Below, piece after piece: positions 48,801 through 60,088 of a stretch of DNA of 64,000 nucleotides (the first letter of the stretch is position 1; every line of letters begins with the position of its first letter). The stretch comes from Gautieria morchelliformis (taxonomy: Eukaryota; Basidiomycota; Agaricomycetes; Gomphales; Gomphaceae). The notes under the pieces were generated by a model. The model saw only the letters and a program-made list of their open reading frames with translations. It had not been told where the DNA came from and made no database searches. Both the position numbers and the translations under genes were made by a program. The DNA lies in the NCBI GenBank assembly GCA_015179125.1, contig WHVA01000166.1, positions 124,001 through 188,000 on the forward strand. The letters run 5' to 3'.

Positions 48801-49994
48801 ATTGCTGCTAGCGCTCGCAGCTACTTTCGACCTGGAGGTACACCAAATCAACAGCTGCCTACCTCAACGGCATCCTGGACAGGAGCTGTACATGGACCAA
48901 CCTGAGGGTTTTGTGGTCCAAGGACAGGAGGGAAAGGTGTGCAAACTCACGAAAGCATTTCGTATCGAGTCAGCATGCGGTCGATGTAATGGGACTGGTC
49001 AATGGTTATCATCCTTTCTGAGCGGTTTCGGGTGATGTGGATGCCCAGGAAGTGATTTATCTCTCCTAGGTCGGTTATTTTGTAGCGCGTTCCGATTTGC
49101 GCTTTGAGTTCGCTGACGGCGGCAAGAACACCTATGATCGCGATGTCGTCAACGTAGACAAGTACGATGGTTGGGTGGTCCCCTCCGTTATCACACTTGA
49201 TGAATATCGACACGTCCCCTGCAAGATTTTTCTGAAAACCGAGCCTGGTGAGCGTGTCTTGCAGGTGCGCATGCCATTGCCGTCCTGCCTGCTTCAATCC
49301 AACCACCATCACCTATCGCTACCAGCAAATCGTAGGATCGCTCATGTACGCGATGCTAGGTTCGGGACCGGACATTTGTTTCGCCGTGAACCATCTCTCA
49401 CAGTTCGGCTCAAACCCCATGGAGGAACACCTCCTCGCCGCTCAGCACGTGCTTCGCTACTTGTCCACAACGTGAGGTCTACGAATAACATATGGCAGGA
49501 ACGACTGTACCAAGCTCATCGGTTACAGCGACTCTGACTGGGCCACCGGTACTGACGGACGTCGATCCACAACCGGATACATTTTCATACTGTCGGAGGG
49601 ATCTATAGCGTGGGCAACACAGAAACAACAAACTGTAGCCTTATCGTCTACCGAAGCTGAATACATGGTCCTGACGGAAACCACGAAACATGCCCAGTGG
49701 ACCACTTCCCTACTTCAGCAACTCGATTTCGAAGTCGAACTACCAGTCGACATCTTTTCAGACTCGCTGGGCGCTCGTGCAATTGCCTCGAATGCCGTTT
49801 TCCACAAGCGAACGAAACATATCAATATCAAGTACCATTACATTCGGGACTGCATCACGAAGGGGGCCATTGAAATCTCACCTGTGTCAACAAAAGACAA
49901 CACAGCCAACCTCCTGACGAAGCCCTTGGCCCATGACCAGCACCAAAAATTGCGTGCAAAAATGGGTCTCGTCGATGACTCAATCGCGGGGGAG

Positions 49995-50182
49995 TGTTGT
50001 GAAGACGATTGACCCATCACCAAGTACCATCATATGTCCCTGTCCCTGCATTCCTTCCCTGACCGATCCCTGCGTACGTTACCTTAGTATAAGTACACGA
50101 CACTTGTATCATGGCGGCTCAGACCTTTATCTGACGCCGCCTAGGTAGTTGTAAGCTGCGCACAGAAGCTGCTCTTACAATA
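49995..50182 (+). repeat. Cop-B 3' LTR
   Basis: 188 bp with the same ends, followed directly by the GTCGG duplication and then by Cop-C sequence. Confidence 0.93.
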
Positions 50183-50364
50183 GTCGGGTCTCCTGTCAGT
50201 GTTAGGGATTGTCCACAAAGTAGCTACCTATTTATGAACATTTACTAGGTAGTTAATTAGTTTCAAATGTCCTCAAGAAAGGTTGTATTAATATTTCTAT
50301 GCTACACTCACATTGGGTCCACAAGGTACAACAATCTCTTGATAGTTTAGCTAAGAATCCTCCA

Positions 50365-50520
50365 TGGTCACATGACTATCACATGACCTCAAAACAGCTC
50401 AAAGTCACCTGATCATCCACAGTCACCTGACAATCACCTGACCTCAAAGTCACTTGATTATCTACGGTCACCTGACAATCACATGACTTTCCTTCGTCAC
50501 ATGATAATCACATGAGCATG
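50365..50520 (+). promoter_or_regulatory. Array of E-box-like TCAC(A/C/T)TGA motifs in LTR-2 U3
   Basis: I count about ten near-palindromic TCACNTGA units (CACATG, CACCTG or CACTTG cores) in 155 bases, about 200 bases upstream of the TATA box. CANNTG is the general bHLH-binding core. Binding here is inference. Confidence 0.5.
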
Positions 50521-50715
50521 GGAGTTTCTTACATACTCTTAGCTTTACTGTCACAGAGCTGTGACTTTAACCCAAAATGGCTATAGAACCTTCCACAGCC
50601 TTCCAATAGTTTCCAAACATTTCCTGAAGCTTCTCTAAGCTTCCACAAGGTTCTTCACAGTAATAGAAGCCTCTACAAGGTTCCTAGCAGTAGTTACATA
50701 AGCTAGATAGATGCA

Positions 50716-50723
50716 GTATAAAT
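50716..50723 (+). promoter_or_regulatory. TATA box of LTR-2
   Basis: TATAAATA, with GC-richer flanks and T/C-rich sequence about 35 bases downstream, as expected for a polymerase II LTR promoter. Confidence 0.55.
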
Positions 50724-53700
50724 AGCCTGCAGTTTTAGCAGTGAAGCAATCAATCATCTTTCACCCAAACCACCCATACCTTGAGTAACTGAAGTGTGAC
50801 TTCAACACAGCCTTGTACCGAAGTACTGGCTCACTGACTTGGCTACAGTCTAAGATTGCAGGAACTCTGATTGGCTCTGAGAAGTACAAGAGTGCTCTAT
50901 TTTAATTGCAGCAGGCTCTGAATAATCACGCTGCGAACAGCAACATTACTAAGAGTAACTGATTAGTAATCCTGTACCATTAGACGCCACTCTGAGCAGT
51001 GATCTAATAGACTTGGTTATTAGTTATTCAATTCACACAATAGATTATTAACTTAACTCTGAGTTAAGTGGGTTAATAGCCTTTTGAGTGATTGATCTTT
51101 CTTACATCACCACTGCAGATATTAACCTAACTCAGGGTAAGTGAGTTAATATCCTACATTTGTTGAGTTGGAAAACCAGAAAAGCCACAAGGATAGTGAC
51201 ATACTTGAACTGAGGAAGAGTTCAAGTGCAGAATTATCTTTTCACATCTTGGGGATTATTGTTGTCTTTAATTCACTCGACCCCGGTCCTAAGACTCTAG
51301 GTAGCTTTCCCCCTTAAAGTATCTGGACCCTTGGACATCTAATAACATTCTTTGACCTCACAAAGTATTGCACAATCTAAGAACTACATGTGTTCAGTTA
51401 AACCTCTATTGCTACACTTCCTGTACCAATACTGATTCTGATTGTTCACCAGAGTATAATTTCTTAATTGGGTTCTCCGTTAAAATAGTTTCGAAGCTTG
51501 CGTGTGCTTGTAAAGTCAAATCTCTGATTGAACTTTAGAATTGTGTTTAACACCACAGTTTTACGTTTAGTTCAACGGGTTCCAAAACAGTCGGCGTGAT
51601 GTTGGTTGCTGCCAGGAACACTGAGATGGCATTTGTCCATACAGCAGGGACCCATCAGTTTGCCCTGTCTGGGCTGGCGTTCATTGGGTCGGGGCGTAAG
51701 GACCGGCCGATGATCTGTGCCAATCTGCATGGAGGGGGTTGTGGGCCCAGTAGAGGTGGACCAGGTGGCGGTGGTTGCGGTGGGTTTGTTCCTACGTCTT
51801 CGTCATTGCTTTCTGGTAGGGATAGGTCGATTAGCTCAGGGGGCGGCTGCAGCTGTTGTGGGGGAATGGCGCTCGGTTGTTCGATTTTGGCTGTCAGGGT
51901 GCGGAGGGGGTATTCGTTTTCCTCAAAAAGGACGTCAGTGGATATTATTATCTTGTGTGAGGACGGTTCCCATAGTTTATACCCCTTCGTTGACCCATCG
52001 TATCCAATGAAGATGAACTTTTTCGATGTCGGATCGAATTTTGTTCTCTGTGTCGTTGTGTGCGCGTAGGCTAAGCATCCGAATGTCCTGAGGTAGCTCA
52101 GGTCGGGTGGGTGGCCGTGGAGGCATTCGTGTGGGGAGACGTAGTCAGTTGCGCGTGATGGAGCGCGGTTTCGCACGTGTGTGGCTGTGGCTACAGCGCT
52201 TTCCCAGAAGCCATGAGACATTCCTGCAATCTGGAGCATGGCACGTGCGGCTTCCGCAATCGTGCGGTTTGCCCTTTCAGCAACCCCATTTTGTTGCGGT
52301 GTGTGTGGCACGGTAAGCTCATGTTTTATCCCCTGCTCCTCTATGTATTGGTTGAACTCCATCGATAGGAATTCCCCCCCGTGATCCGAGCGCATCACTC
52401 GTAGGGTACCTTTGTAGTGTGTGGACACACGTGCATGGTATTTCTTGAAGCAATTGAAAGCATCGCTCTTTGCTTGCAGGAAGAAAACCCATTTGTATCG
52501 CGTGTAGTCGTCCACAAGTATGTAGTGATAGCTTTGCCCTTGGATGGATCACGTGCGCATTGGGCCTGCAAGATCCATGTGAACGAGGTTGAAGGGTCGA
52601 GTGTGTCTATGGGTGGATGATTTGAACTTCCGTCTTGTGGATTTCCCTAGCAAACATCCTTCGCACGTTAATAGTGGGCGTCACGACGTCGGATTTATTT
52701 GGTCGTTTACCCGTTCGAGGGATGACCATGATAGATGACTGAGGCAAGCGTGAAGAGTGTCGATGGGGATTCCAGTTTGCGCTGAGTGGACGGAGGGCGA
52801 CGCTGAGCTTAGTGCAAGCCAATAATGTCGTCCATCGAGTTGTCCTACCGCGTATTCCACTCTGTCTTTGCTGAATATCACTCTAGGGCCTTCAAAAGTG
52901 ACGGAGATGCCTTTTTCTCTGATTCTGAGTATCGAGATGAAGCGGCCTCCAATGTCCAGTGAGTGGAGCACATTTTGGAGTTCTATTTTCTTCTCTCTTC
53001 CATTTACCCATGTTTTCGTTACGACTGTACCACTACCAATGTAAGACACTGCTTTCTTTTTGTCGGCTAGGAACACGGTGCGAGGGGTTTTGAGCAATTG
53101 ATATGTGGAGTAGTCGGCGATGTCATTCGTTATGTGGTCGGTGCATCCCAAGTCAATCATCCACTTATTTGTTCTTGCGATATAGAAGCAAATTGAGTCA
53201 ATTGCGGTGCCGGATGTTACATCGTTAGTGCTATTGGGCGTGTTTGTAGAGTCTCCCATGATGGCGGTGCTCACGGTATGTGTTGCTTCTTTCGCATTGC
53301 TCTTCTCTTTTCCCTTCGCCTTTCCTTTCCTGTCGCCTGTCCCCCTTTTTCTCTCTGACTGTGCCTCTTCTCGAGACAAGCCACGCGTCTTGCACCTGCA
53401 GTCCTTTTCCCAATGCCCGGTACCCCCACAGTAATTGCACTTGTCCTTGCTGGACTTCGACTTCGTATGGATCGCATTTACATTCGGTTGTGAGCCCTGT
53501 CGCAGTTCTTCGGATTGAATGTGGCTTTGAGTGCTCACCCAATCGATCTTGGAGAAGTCGGTAATGGTAGCTAGGATCATCTGTTGTACAATCTCGTACG
53601 ATGCGGGTAGGGCTTGGAGAACGTTGAGAGTGTGTAGGGGATTGCTGATTGCTAATCCAGCGGCGACGATGTGATTTTTTAGCTCAGACATCTCGTCGAT

Positions 53701-54068
53701 CTGCTGAGTGAGCTGGGTGTCATGTGAGAATGTCATGGTAGTGTACTTTCGGTAGTCGACCCATAAGTTTAGACCGGTCCTCGTCCCGTAGGTTGTTTTG
53801 AGATTGCCCCAATTTTGCTCTAGGGTTTTCACCATGTCGAGGGACTGGTGGACTGAGGGTTTGACCGAGACGAGTAGCAGCAAGAGACCTTGGCGAGAAC
53901 ATTTCTCCCAGTTGTCAAGTCGTCTGCATTCTTCGTCGGTGGGAATTATGCTCTGTGGAGGGGTTGTCTCAGTCCCTTCAGCGATACACAATGCGTCAAT
54001 GAACATTAGCGCAGCCTTCAGTGAGAAGGACCACATTTCCCAGTTTGTTCCCTCGAACTTCTCGATAG

Positions 54069-54556
54069 TGTTGGGTGCATTTATGCTCCTGCACCAAAAT
54101 CAAGCATAATGTATTCGATTTATTGTATGGTGTTTCAATCTCTTCTCACATTGTTCTTGTACCATGCATTCACTTGCCTGATTATTTTCGAAAATTTCCA
54201 GTCACTCCCTACCTCTCCATTTCATTTTGTTATCTCTATTTTCACAAGCGGCTGCACCCAGCGGAGTTTGAAATGACTTCGACGCGCGAGCTCTTGAGCG
54301 CTAAAGGGCCGGGTGCACGTATATGCCTTCTGAGACAGGATAGTGCTCCTCTCTCAGTGACAATAAATTCACTGAGAGAGGCAAGTAGTGTTCTTTATAT
54401 TTTCATAGCATGTTGACTGAAAATCATGTAGTGCATTTGATTCTAGGTATTGTATTAATATAACAGTGACAATAAATTCACTGAGAGAGTGCATTTGATT
54501 CTAGCTTTCTAAGAACTCTACCGAACCTTCCCTGCCATAACCCCGAGTTGCTAACA
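54069..54556 (+). repeat. Solo LTR, Cop-A-related, inside Cop-C gag, TSD GATAG
   Basis: 488 bp starting TGTTGGGTGCATTTATGC, with perfect duplication GATAG (54064-54068, 54557-54561). Cop-C gag start sequence is continuous across it. It ends GAGTTGCTAACA, not CCTCTACA, and differs in its last third, so it is a subfamily of Cop-A. The 12-bp hairpin (CTCTCTCAGTGA) is kept at about 54349-54380. Confidence 0.93.
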
Positions 54557-54682
54557 GATAGTTGATAGGAGTTTCGAGGTCATTGTGTCGGCCATGGTAT
54601 GGGTGTAGGATAGTGGGACTCTCGTGCGTTTTGCATTGAAGGTTAGGTTAAATTAAGGTTTCAGGGAGCAGGGCCCATAACC

Positions 54683-54845
54683 TATTGTGAAGGCAACTTC
54701 TATTGGCAGTTCACAGACCTGTGCGGTGTCAGAGAAGGTCTGTAGCGCTGCTGTACAGTAGTTATGTAATCTACCCTAAGTAATCAAGAAAGGAAGGATC
54801 GGTTGTTGTAATAGCGAGGAGTCAATCGATCCTTGGATTTCAACA
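54683..54845 (-). repeat. Cop-C 5' LTR
   Basis: 163 bp, partner of 43926-44100, with the primer-binding site immediately inside it at 54671-54682. Confidence 0.9.
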
Positions 54846-56212
54846 CCAATGAGGCTAGAGCGGAGGAGGTGCCACTCCCTCCCTCCGTCTCAGATGTGAT
54901 CTCGACTACTGAGCACGTCGACGCTCCCTCGGGCCTTCAAATGGCCGAGGTAGATGCTGCGAACGCTCCTGGGAGCGCTGAGCGCAACCCAGTGGGAGCT
55001 GCACCCAGCAATGACCCTGGCGCTGCCCCTCCCAATGACAGGGAGACTACCCCCACTAGGTGGGAGGACTTCGACCGCTCCAAACACCCTTACGGTTGTT
55101 TGCCGACTGGTTGGGGAGGAACCAAGCCTAGTAACAACTTGAGACAGCCAACGCGTACTAGTCGTGAAATCCACGAACCAGACACAGTTACGCGTAGCTC
55201 TTACATGGAATTCATGGTGAATATACTGCATGGTCTAGACAGTGACATACAGAATGAGTTATACACTCGAGCACCTTAAACGTACAACGGACATAGACTC
55301 CTACACTACATGTAGCGCAGTCTCTCCCTACTTGCACGCTCAGTTGCCCTACGCCATGAGCATGCCACCCGTAGCAGAATCCTCCCGTACGAGAGACGCA
55401 CGTCAGAGAGGAAGTAGCATTGCCCCCTCTGAGACAATCGATGAGCACATCGACGAGCACGAGCATGGGACTGTAGAAAAGTCTCACCTTGAGCGACACC
55501 AGCTTGACAGACGAAGCCACCGTGAATGCCAAGGTACCGTATAATCGTACTAAATCATCCAAACTGCCAGACATCAGAAGGCTGCGAGGCATAACACCAG
55601 GAGGGAACATTATGAAGCCCAGCATCCCATGTGAGATGCATAAGACGGCGGATCAGGCTCCTCCCATGAGCTACTTTGCAAGGAACATCGCGCCTGCTGG
55701 ACAGCCAGACCCAGACGGATCTGACTCATCTGACTCAAGCTCGTCCAGTAGTAGCACGAGAACGCCCCGCGCTGCTAACCGTCCTGAAAAGAAAGATGAC
55801 AACCGTGAGCAGCGGAGGTCCAAGAAGGACACGGTGACCAGAGTCAAGATTGACACACCCACCGCTTAGGACGGCACACCAGACTTTGATGCCTTCGAGC
55901 GTTGGTCATATGCCGTAAACACTTGGTTTGAGATTACTGGATTCCCTAAGAAGCATCATGTCAAACAGATGCTTGCCTTCATGTCAGGAAAGGCGCAACA
56001 ATATTTCATGACGTTTATCACACCTGATATTAAGCACTGGACCATTGAATCCATGGGACACGGTCTATTCAATCACTGCTTTCCTCCCGCTTTTAGAACG
56101 CAGATGAGAACACGTTTCAACGAATCAGGTGTCATGGTTTTGGGACATGATGCGGTTGCAGAGGTCCTCCCCATCCGGAACGTAGACCTTGCCCCTGGGA
56201 GGATAATCATAA
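54846..56212 (+). mobile_element. Gyp-4 gag, right part, with pol 3' end
   Basis: Continues from 43925. After a variable N-terminal region and a Ser/Asp run (about 55.73-55.77 kb) comes the gypsy gag core FDAFERWSYAVNTWFE, MSGKAQQYFM (about 55.88-56.1 kb). The gag is followed within 150 bases by a short stretch leading into GGGAGGATAATC and the LTR at 56213. The bulk of pol is therefore missing and the element is an internally deleted remnant, with a few other breaks. Confidence 0.7.
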
Positions 56213-56671
56213 TGGTTATGTAATACAGCATATATGAGTATATGATATATACTATAAGAGTATTAATAACAACATATAGGAATATACAGTAGTATTTATG
56301 AGGAGAATAATAGATGTTATTAGATGATTCTGTATATATTTAAACATCTCGAAGATATATATACATATGAGAGAGTATCTGACTACAAGATAGAATAACA
56401 GATAGTTGGCTAGATACTTCTAATAGGTATGAGTAGGAGTATTAGTATGAATAGTTATAATGATATAGTGTATATTAAAGTGGGTAGAAAAATAAGAAGA
56501 GGCATAAAAATAAGAATCGGCGTTCTCGTCGGCGGAGCTGCCGCTCGGGGAGGGACAAACGTAAATTTAGTTATATCCCAACAATAATATTGGCATGTAC
56601 TTTCATCCTCTTCTTTTCTATAATCTGAGAATAAAATGGGTGAAGCTACAGGTAATAAAAAGTTGTGAGCA
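56213..56671 (+). repeat. AT-rich LTR of Gyp-4, copy 2
   Basis: 459 bp, TGGTTATGTAATACAGC...GTTGTGAGCA, matching 32843-33303 in reverse orientation. A purine-rich GGGAGGATAATC lies just upstream, so it fits a 3' LTR. On its right it cuts directly into Gyp-3 RNase H/integrase sequence. Confidence 0.75.
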
Positions 56672-58797
56672 TCCGCCCTGAAGTGGAGCAAGCCATTGCG
56701 TTCTGACCACTCCGCCACCTGCACTGACCACGAGTGTCCTTTCCACAGCCCCTCTACCACCTTCACCACCAATTCCACCTTCTCTACATTCTGCCACTGC
56801 CTCTGGATGTCCTGGAGCATTTCCGCTTCCGCCCAAACTGTGGTCACTCCGAGGGTGTGGATTGCAAAAAGGCTTGAGTGGAGCACTGTCATGTTGGCAT
56901 TGTCTCCGCTTCCACTTCCATGATCCATGTGGCGGGATAGGGCATCGGGCTTGCCCATGGTGTGGCCGGGGTGGTGATGGAGCATGAAGTTGAACCAAGA
57001 CAGGTGTAGGGACCACCGTGCTTGTCATCAGTTCAATTTCTTGGACATGTGGAAGTACTGAAGGTTCTTGTGGTCTGTCCAGGTCTCGAACAGACACAGA
57101 GAACCCTCAAGGAAGTGCCACCACTCCTCCAGCGCTTGGATGATTGCCAGCATTTCCTTGTTGTGGATCTCATAATTCTGCTCCATGGGACTAAGGTTTT
57201 TGGAGAAGAAGGCAATCAGCTGCCACCTTCCACCATCTTCTGACAACTGCGGTGACAAGACCGCTCCAGTGGCTGCATCAGAAGAATCCGCTTCAACTCG
57301 ATAAGGGCGAGAGTTGCTGGCAAAGATCAGGACTGGGGCAGAAGTGATCAGCTCCTTGAGTTTGTCAAAGGAGGCCTGTTCCAGCTCCCCTCACTGCCAT
57401 CCAATGTCCTTCTTGGTGATGTCAAAGAGGGCATGGGCATGGCAGGAGAAGTCCTTGATGATCCACTGGTATAAATTGACAAACCTGATGAAGGACTGGA
57501 CTTCTTTCTTGTTCGACGGCATAGGCCATTTCAACACACTGGAAACTTTCCATTCCTTTGGACACAATCACCCCAAGAGACTCAATCTGCATCCACTCAA
57601 ATTCACACTTCTCCGGCTTGAGACACAGGTTGTACTCCGGAGCCATTCTAGTACTCTCCGCACAATCTCCTGATGTTCCATCAGTGTCTTTGTGAAGATG
57701 AGGATGTCATCAAGGTAACGCAGATGACCCCTTCCACTATCATGTCCTGGAAGGTGTCATTCATCATCGTCTGGAATGAGCAGGACTGTTGGTGAGGCCA
57801 AAGAACATGACCTGCAGCTTGAAGAGTCCTCGGTTGGTGTGGAATGCGGCCTTCCACTCGTCTCCCTTGCAGATCACCCCAGCAGACATCCAGCTTAGTG
57901 AAGTGCCTTGCACCATGGAGTTGTGTGATCAGTTTGGAAATGAGTGTGATGGGGTACCGATCCTTGATCATGATCGCATTCAAGGCTTGGTAATCCTGCC
58001 TGAGTCTGAGTGAGCCATCCTTCTTCTTGATGAAGAACACCAGAGATGCCATGGGTGACTTGGAGGGGCAGATTCTCCCAGTACGGAGGTTCTCCGCAAG
58101 GAATGCATTGAGCTCTCCCTGCTCCCTCGGTGACAGTGGGTAGACCTTACAGTTGGTGGGCTTTGACCCAGGCTCCAACTTTCAATGGCATGGTCCCACA
58201 GCTTCTGTAGAGGCAGGGCATCAAATGACTCCTTGGCAAAGATGTCCTCAAACTCCTGCAGGTACTCTGGGATCTCCATCTCCACTTCATCATGCTTCTG
58301 GAGGCTTCTGTGAGGCATTGCGACATGTTTCCGGTGGCATGGACACATTCTGCTTCCGGTGGAAGGTTTACGTACAGCAAGTGCTTCCCTTCCACCAAAG
58401 TGTCTTCTGGGCTGAGTCGGATGACATTGGAGTCGGAGTTGGAATAGGGTGTTGGTGCCGGTTCATATTCCGCTTCCGAATCCTCTTCTGCAAGCAATGG
58501 GTGAGGGCCAGAACGACATGTCTGTATGAGCTGTTTGGTCTTCCACTGCTCCTGACACTCCTTCTACACTTCCGATCTACACATGTGAGACTTGGTCAGG
58601 CATCGACTCATCAGCACCTTCTGACTCTGTCAGTTGATCTCCAGGTTGTGCTCCTGCAGCTAGGTAAACCGGAGGATGATGTCTTGCTTCCCCAGGCTGG
58701 TGACTGCAAAGGAAGTGTGTTCCGTGTGTCCATTATAGCTGAGTATCATGTCTCTTATTTCCGTGATGGACCCCACCTCATTAGGGCTTCCATCTAC

Positions 58798-59232
58798 TTT
58801 TTTTTTTTTTTTTTTTTTTTTGAATTCCGTTTATTATACTTCCACCTTGGGGCCGAGCCCTATATAGGCAGTCTCTACCCGGAACGCAGAATAGAGTAAT
58901 CAAAGTGTTTTACATGCTAGGGTATCGTACTTACCGAAGTAAGCCAGAGATATGCTGGCACCAACATAGGATACTTCCTGTTTGTCTACAATGCCTAATC
59001 ACCTTAGATACATATCAGTACGGGTCAGTTTCAGTAGGTCTTATATGCCGGGTGGAAGTCCAGGAGCCTTGTAATCCTAACACTTATCGACACCTATCGG
59101 TGGGGTGAACCATTGTAGTAATTACTGCTACAAATGGGGAGGGGGGGGATTCGAACCTGGAGGCTCTCCCTTCGCGTGATCCCAAACGGGCGCTTGGTCT
59201 GGATCAGTTCCACCTGCGCTAACCCGCCCCCT
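58798..59232 (-). mobile_element. tRNA-derived SINE, TSD TTCCATCTAC
   Basis: On the minus strand it starts GGGGGCGGGTTAGCGCAGG, has an A box (TTAGCGCAGGTGG, 59210-59222) and a perfect B box (GGTTCGAATCC, 59147-59157) about 52 bases apart, a tRNA-unrelated body, and a poly(A) tail (24-base T-run on plus, 58798-58821). A perfect 10-bp duplication TTCCATCTAC flanks it (58788-58797, 59233-59242). This is the classic structure of a polymerase III SINE moved by a LINE. The tRNA-like head does not fold as a proper tRNA by eye, so it is not a tRNA gene. Confidence 0.92.
59147..59222 (-). promoter_or_regulatory. Internal polymerase III promoter (A and B boxes) of the SINE
   Basis: A box TTAGCGCAGGTGG at 59210-59222 and B box GGTTCGAATCC at 59147-59157, both matching the tRNA consensus, so transcription would run to the left. 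Confidence 0.85.
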
Positions 59233-60088
59233 TTCCATCTACATTGAACACCGGGATTGCATGTTGCAACTTGTGTGTGGTCAGTCAGTTCTGTTCCACA
59301 TAGTCCTGGTCCATAAACTGACCAGTGGCCCCGCAGTTGACAAGTGTGGGTCCAGATTTGACTTCCGCTGTGTCTGTCATCTGGATCTCAACCTTAATGA
59401 GCAGTGACTTGGGGCCAGGGGTGGCAGCAACAACATAGCACTTGAGGAGGTGTCTCTCCCAAGGGCAGCTGCAGAGTGGGCAGGATGTCAGACTTGGCTT
59501 TTGTGTGACTTTATCTGGTGGGTCTGCATGAAGTGAGGGGAGTGGGAGTTTCTCATTCTCTACTTCAAGACAGGCAAACTGGTTATGTACAGGCAGCAGG
59601 GGCACACATATCACCTGCTGTGTGTCACAAAATCCAACGCATCTTCCACTTCCAACGTGCCATGTTCCACACTTTTGGAACTGTCTTCCGCAGTGGGCAC
59701 TCTGCTTGTGTCTGCCAGCCTGAGGAACTCTGGAAGGACCTCAAGTTTCTCCTCCATGGTCATAAGCCAGATGTCGAAAGCTTGGGGGCACTCTCAGGCA
59801 TAGTGGCCTGGCTGCCGGCATTGGAAACAGGTGACGGTTTTCTGCGCATACAGTCAACATCCATTGGGGCCGGGCCACTCTTCGAAGGAGGGGGGCTAGG
59901 ATTCTGAGCAGGGGCAGGTGGAGAAACTGTCAGAAATATCTTCCGTGTCAGAATGAATACTGCTCCGGGTTTCAGCACAGGTGTAGTAGGATGAGCAGAA
60001 CTGTGTGTTGTGTTCCGGTTCATCTCCACAAAGGCCTCATTTGCTTCCCTATTTCAGGCACCCTTTGTGCAGCTTGGTACCACCCTTC

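Larger units (their letters stand above)
45642..50182 (+). mobile_element. Cop-B: Ty1/copia element inside Cop-C, TSD GTCGG
   Basis: Perfect duplication GTCGG (45637-45641, 50183-50187). LTRs 45642-45880 and 49995-50182 differ by about seven substitutions over 188 aligned bases plus a 51-bp length difference. The initiator-tRNA primer site is at 45881-45892 and the polypurine tract GCGGGGGAG at 49986-49994. Parts: gag (about 45.98-46.7 kb, KLLSTIEKFDGTNWDSW, zinc knuckle CNYCGGTGH), protease (MLDSGCTDHIT), integrase (about 47.3-47.95 kb, SDRGGEFLSTEF), a proline-rich linker, RT (about 48.5-49.3 kb) and RNase H (GYSDSDWATG to 49.98 kb). It is broken in roughly half a dozen places and has an internal rearrangement in pol. 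Close relative of Cop-C. Confidence 0.94.
50200..51589 (+). repeat. Solo LTR, family LTR-2 (1390 bp), inside Cop-C
   Basis: TGTTAGGGATTGTCC...GTTCCAAAACA, flanked by GTCAG (50195-50199) and GTCGG (51590-51594), a duplication with one change. Cop-C sequence joins across it. TATAAATA at 50716-50723 sets the plus orientation. The upstream U3 part has about ten TCAC(A/C/T)TGA motifs between 50365 and 50520. No internal element of this family is in the window, and no ORF of meaning lies inside. Confidence 0.9.
43926..54845 (-). mobile_element. Cop-C: Ty1/copia element in Gyp-4, itself hit three times
   Basis: LTRs 43926-44100 (3') and 54683-54845 (5') differ by about six substitutions and a 12-bp gap, near 4 percent. 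Flanks CCAAC/CCAAT suggest a decayed duplication. The initiator-tRNA primer site (GGTTATGGGCCC on minus) is at 54671-54682. Right to left: gag (MADTMTSKLL type, 54.6-53.4 kb, with zinc knuckle), protease (MIDLGCTDHIT, 53.14 kb), integrase (52.7-52.1 kb), RT (45.6-44.7 kb; YIDDIAIIG) and RNase H (SDSDWASNAD to 44.1 kb). Cop-B (45642-50182), LTR-2 (50200-51589) and a Cop-A solo LTR (54069-54556) interrupt it. Apart from these it has only a few breaks. Its proteins are close relatives of Cop-B, although the LTRs differ. Confidence 0.93.

Noticed and set aside
50365-50520. CRISPR-like repeat array
   Set aside because: Eight-base near-palindromes with irregular spacing in a eukaryotic LTR are promoter motifs, not CRISPR repeats.
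56213-56671. AT-rich block as a centromeric or MITE sequence
   Set aside because: Two copies of near-equal length with TG...CA ends and an adjacent purine tract fit an LTR better. There are no terminal inverted repeats.
59147-59232. Possible tRNA gene on the minus strand (A and B boxes, GGTTCGAATCC)
   Set aside because: The block has a 350-base tRNA-unrelated body, a poly(A) tail and a 10-bp target duplication, so it is the head of a SINE.
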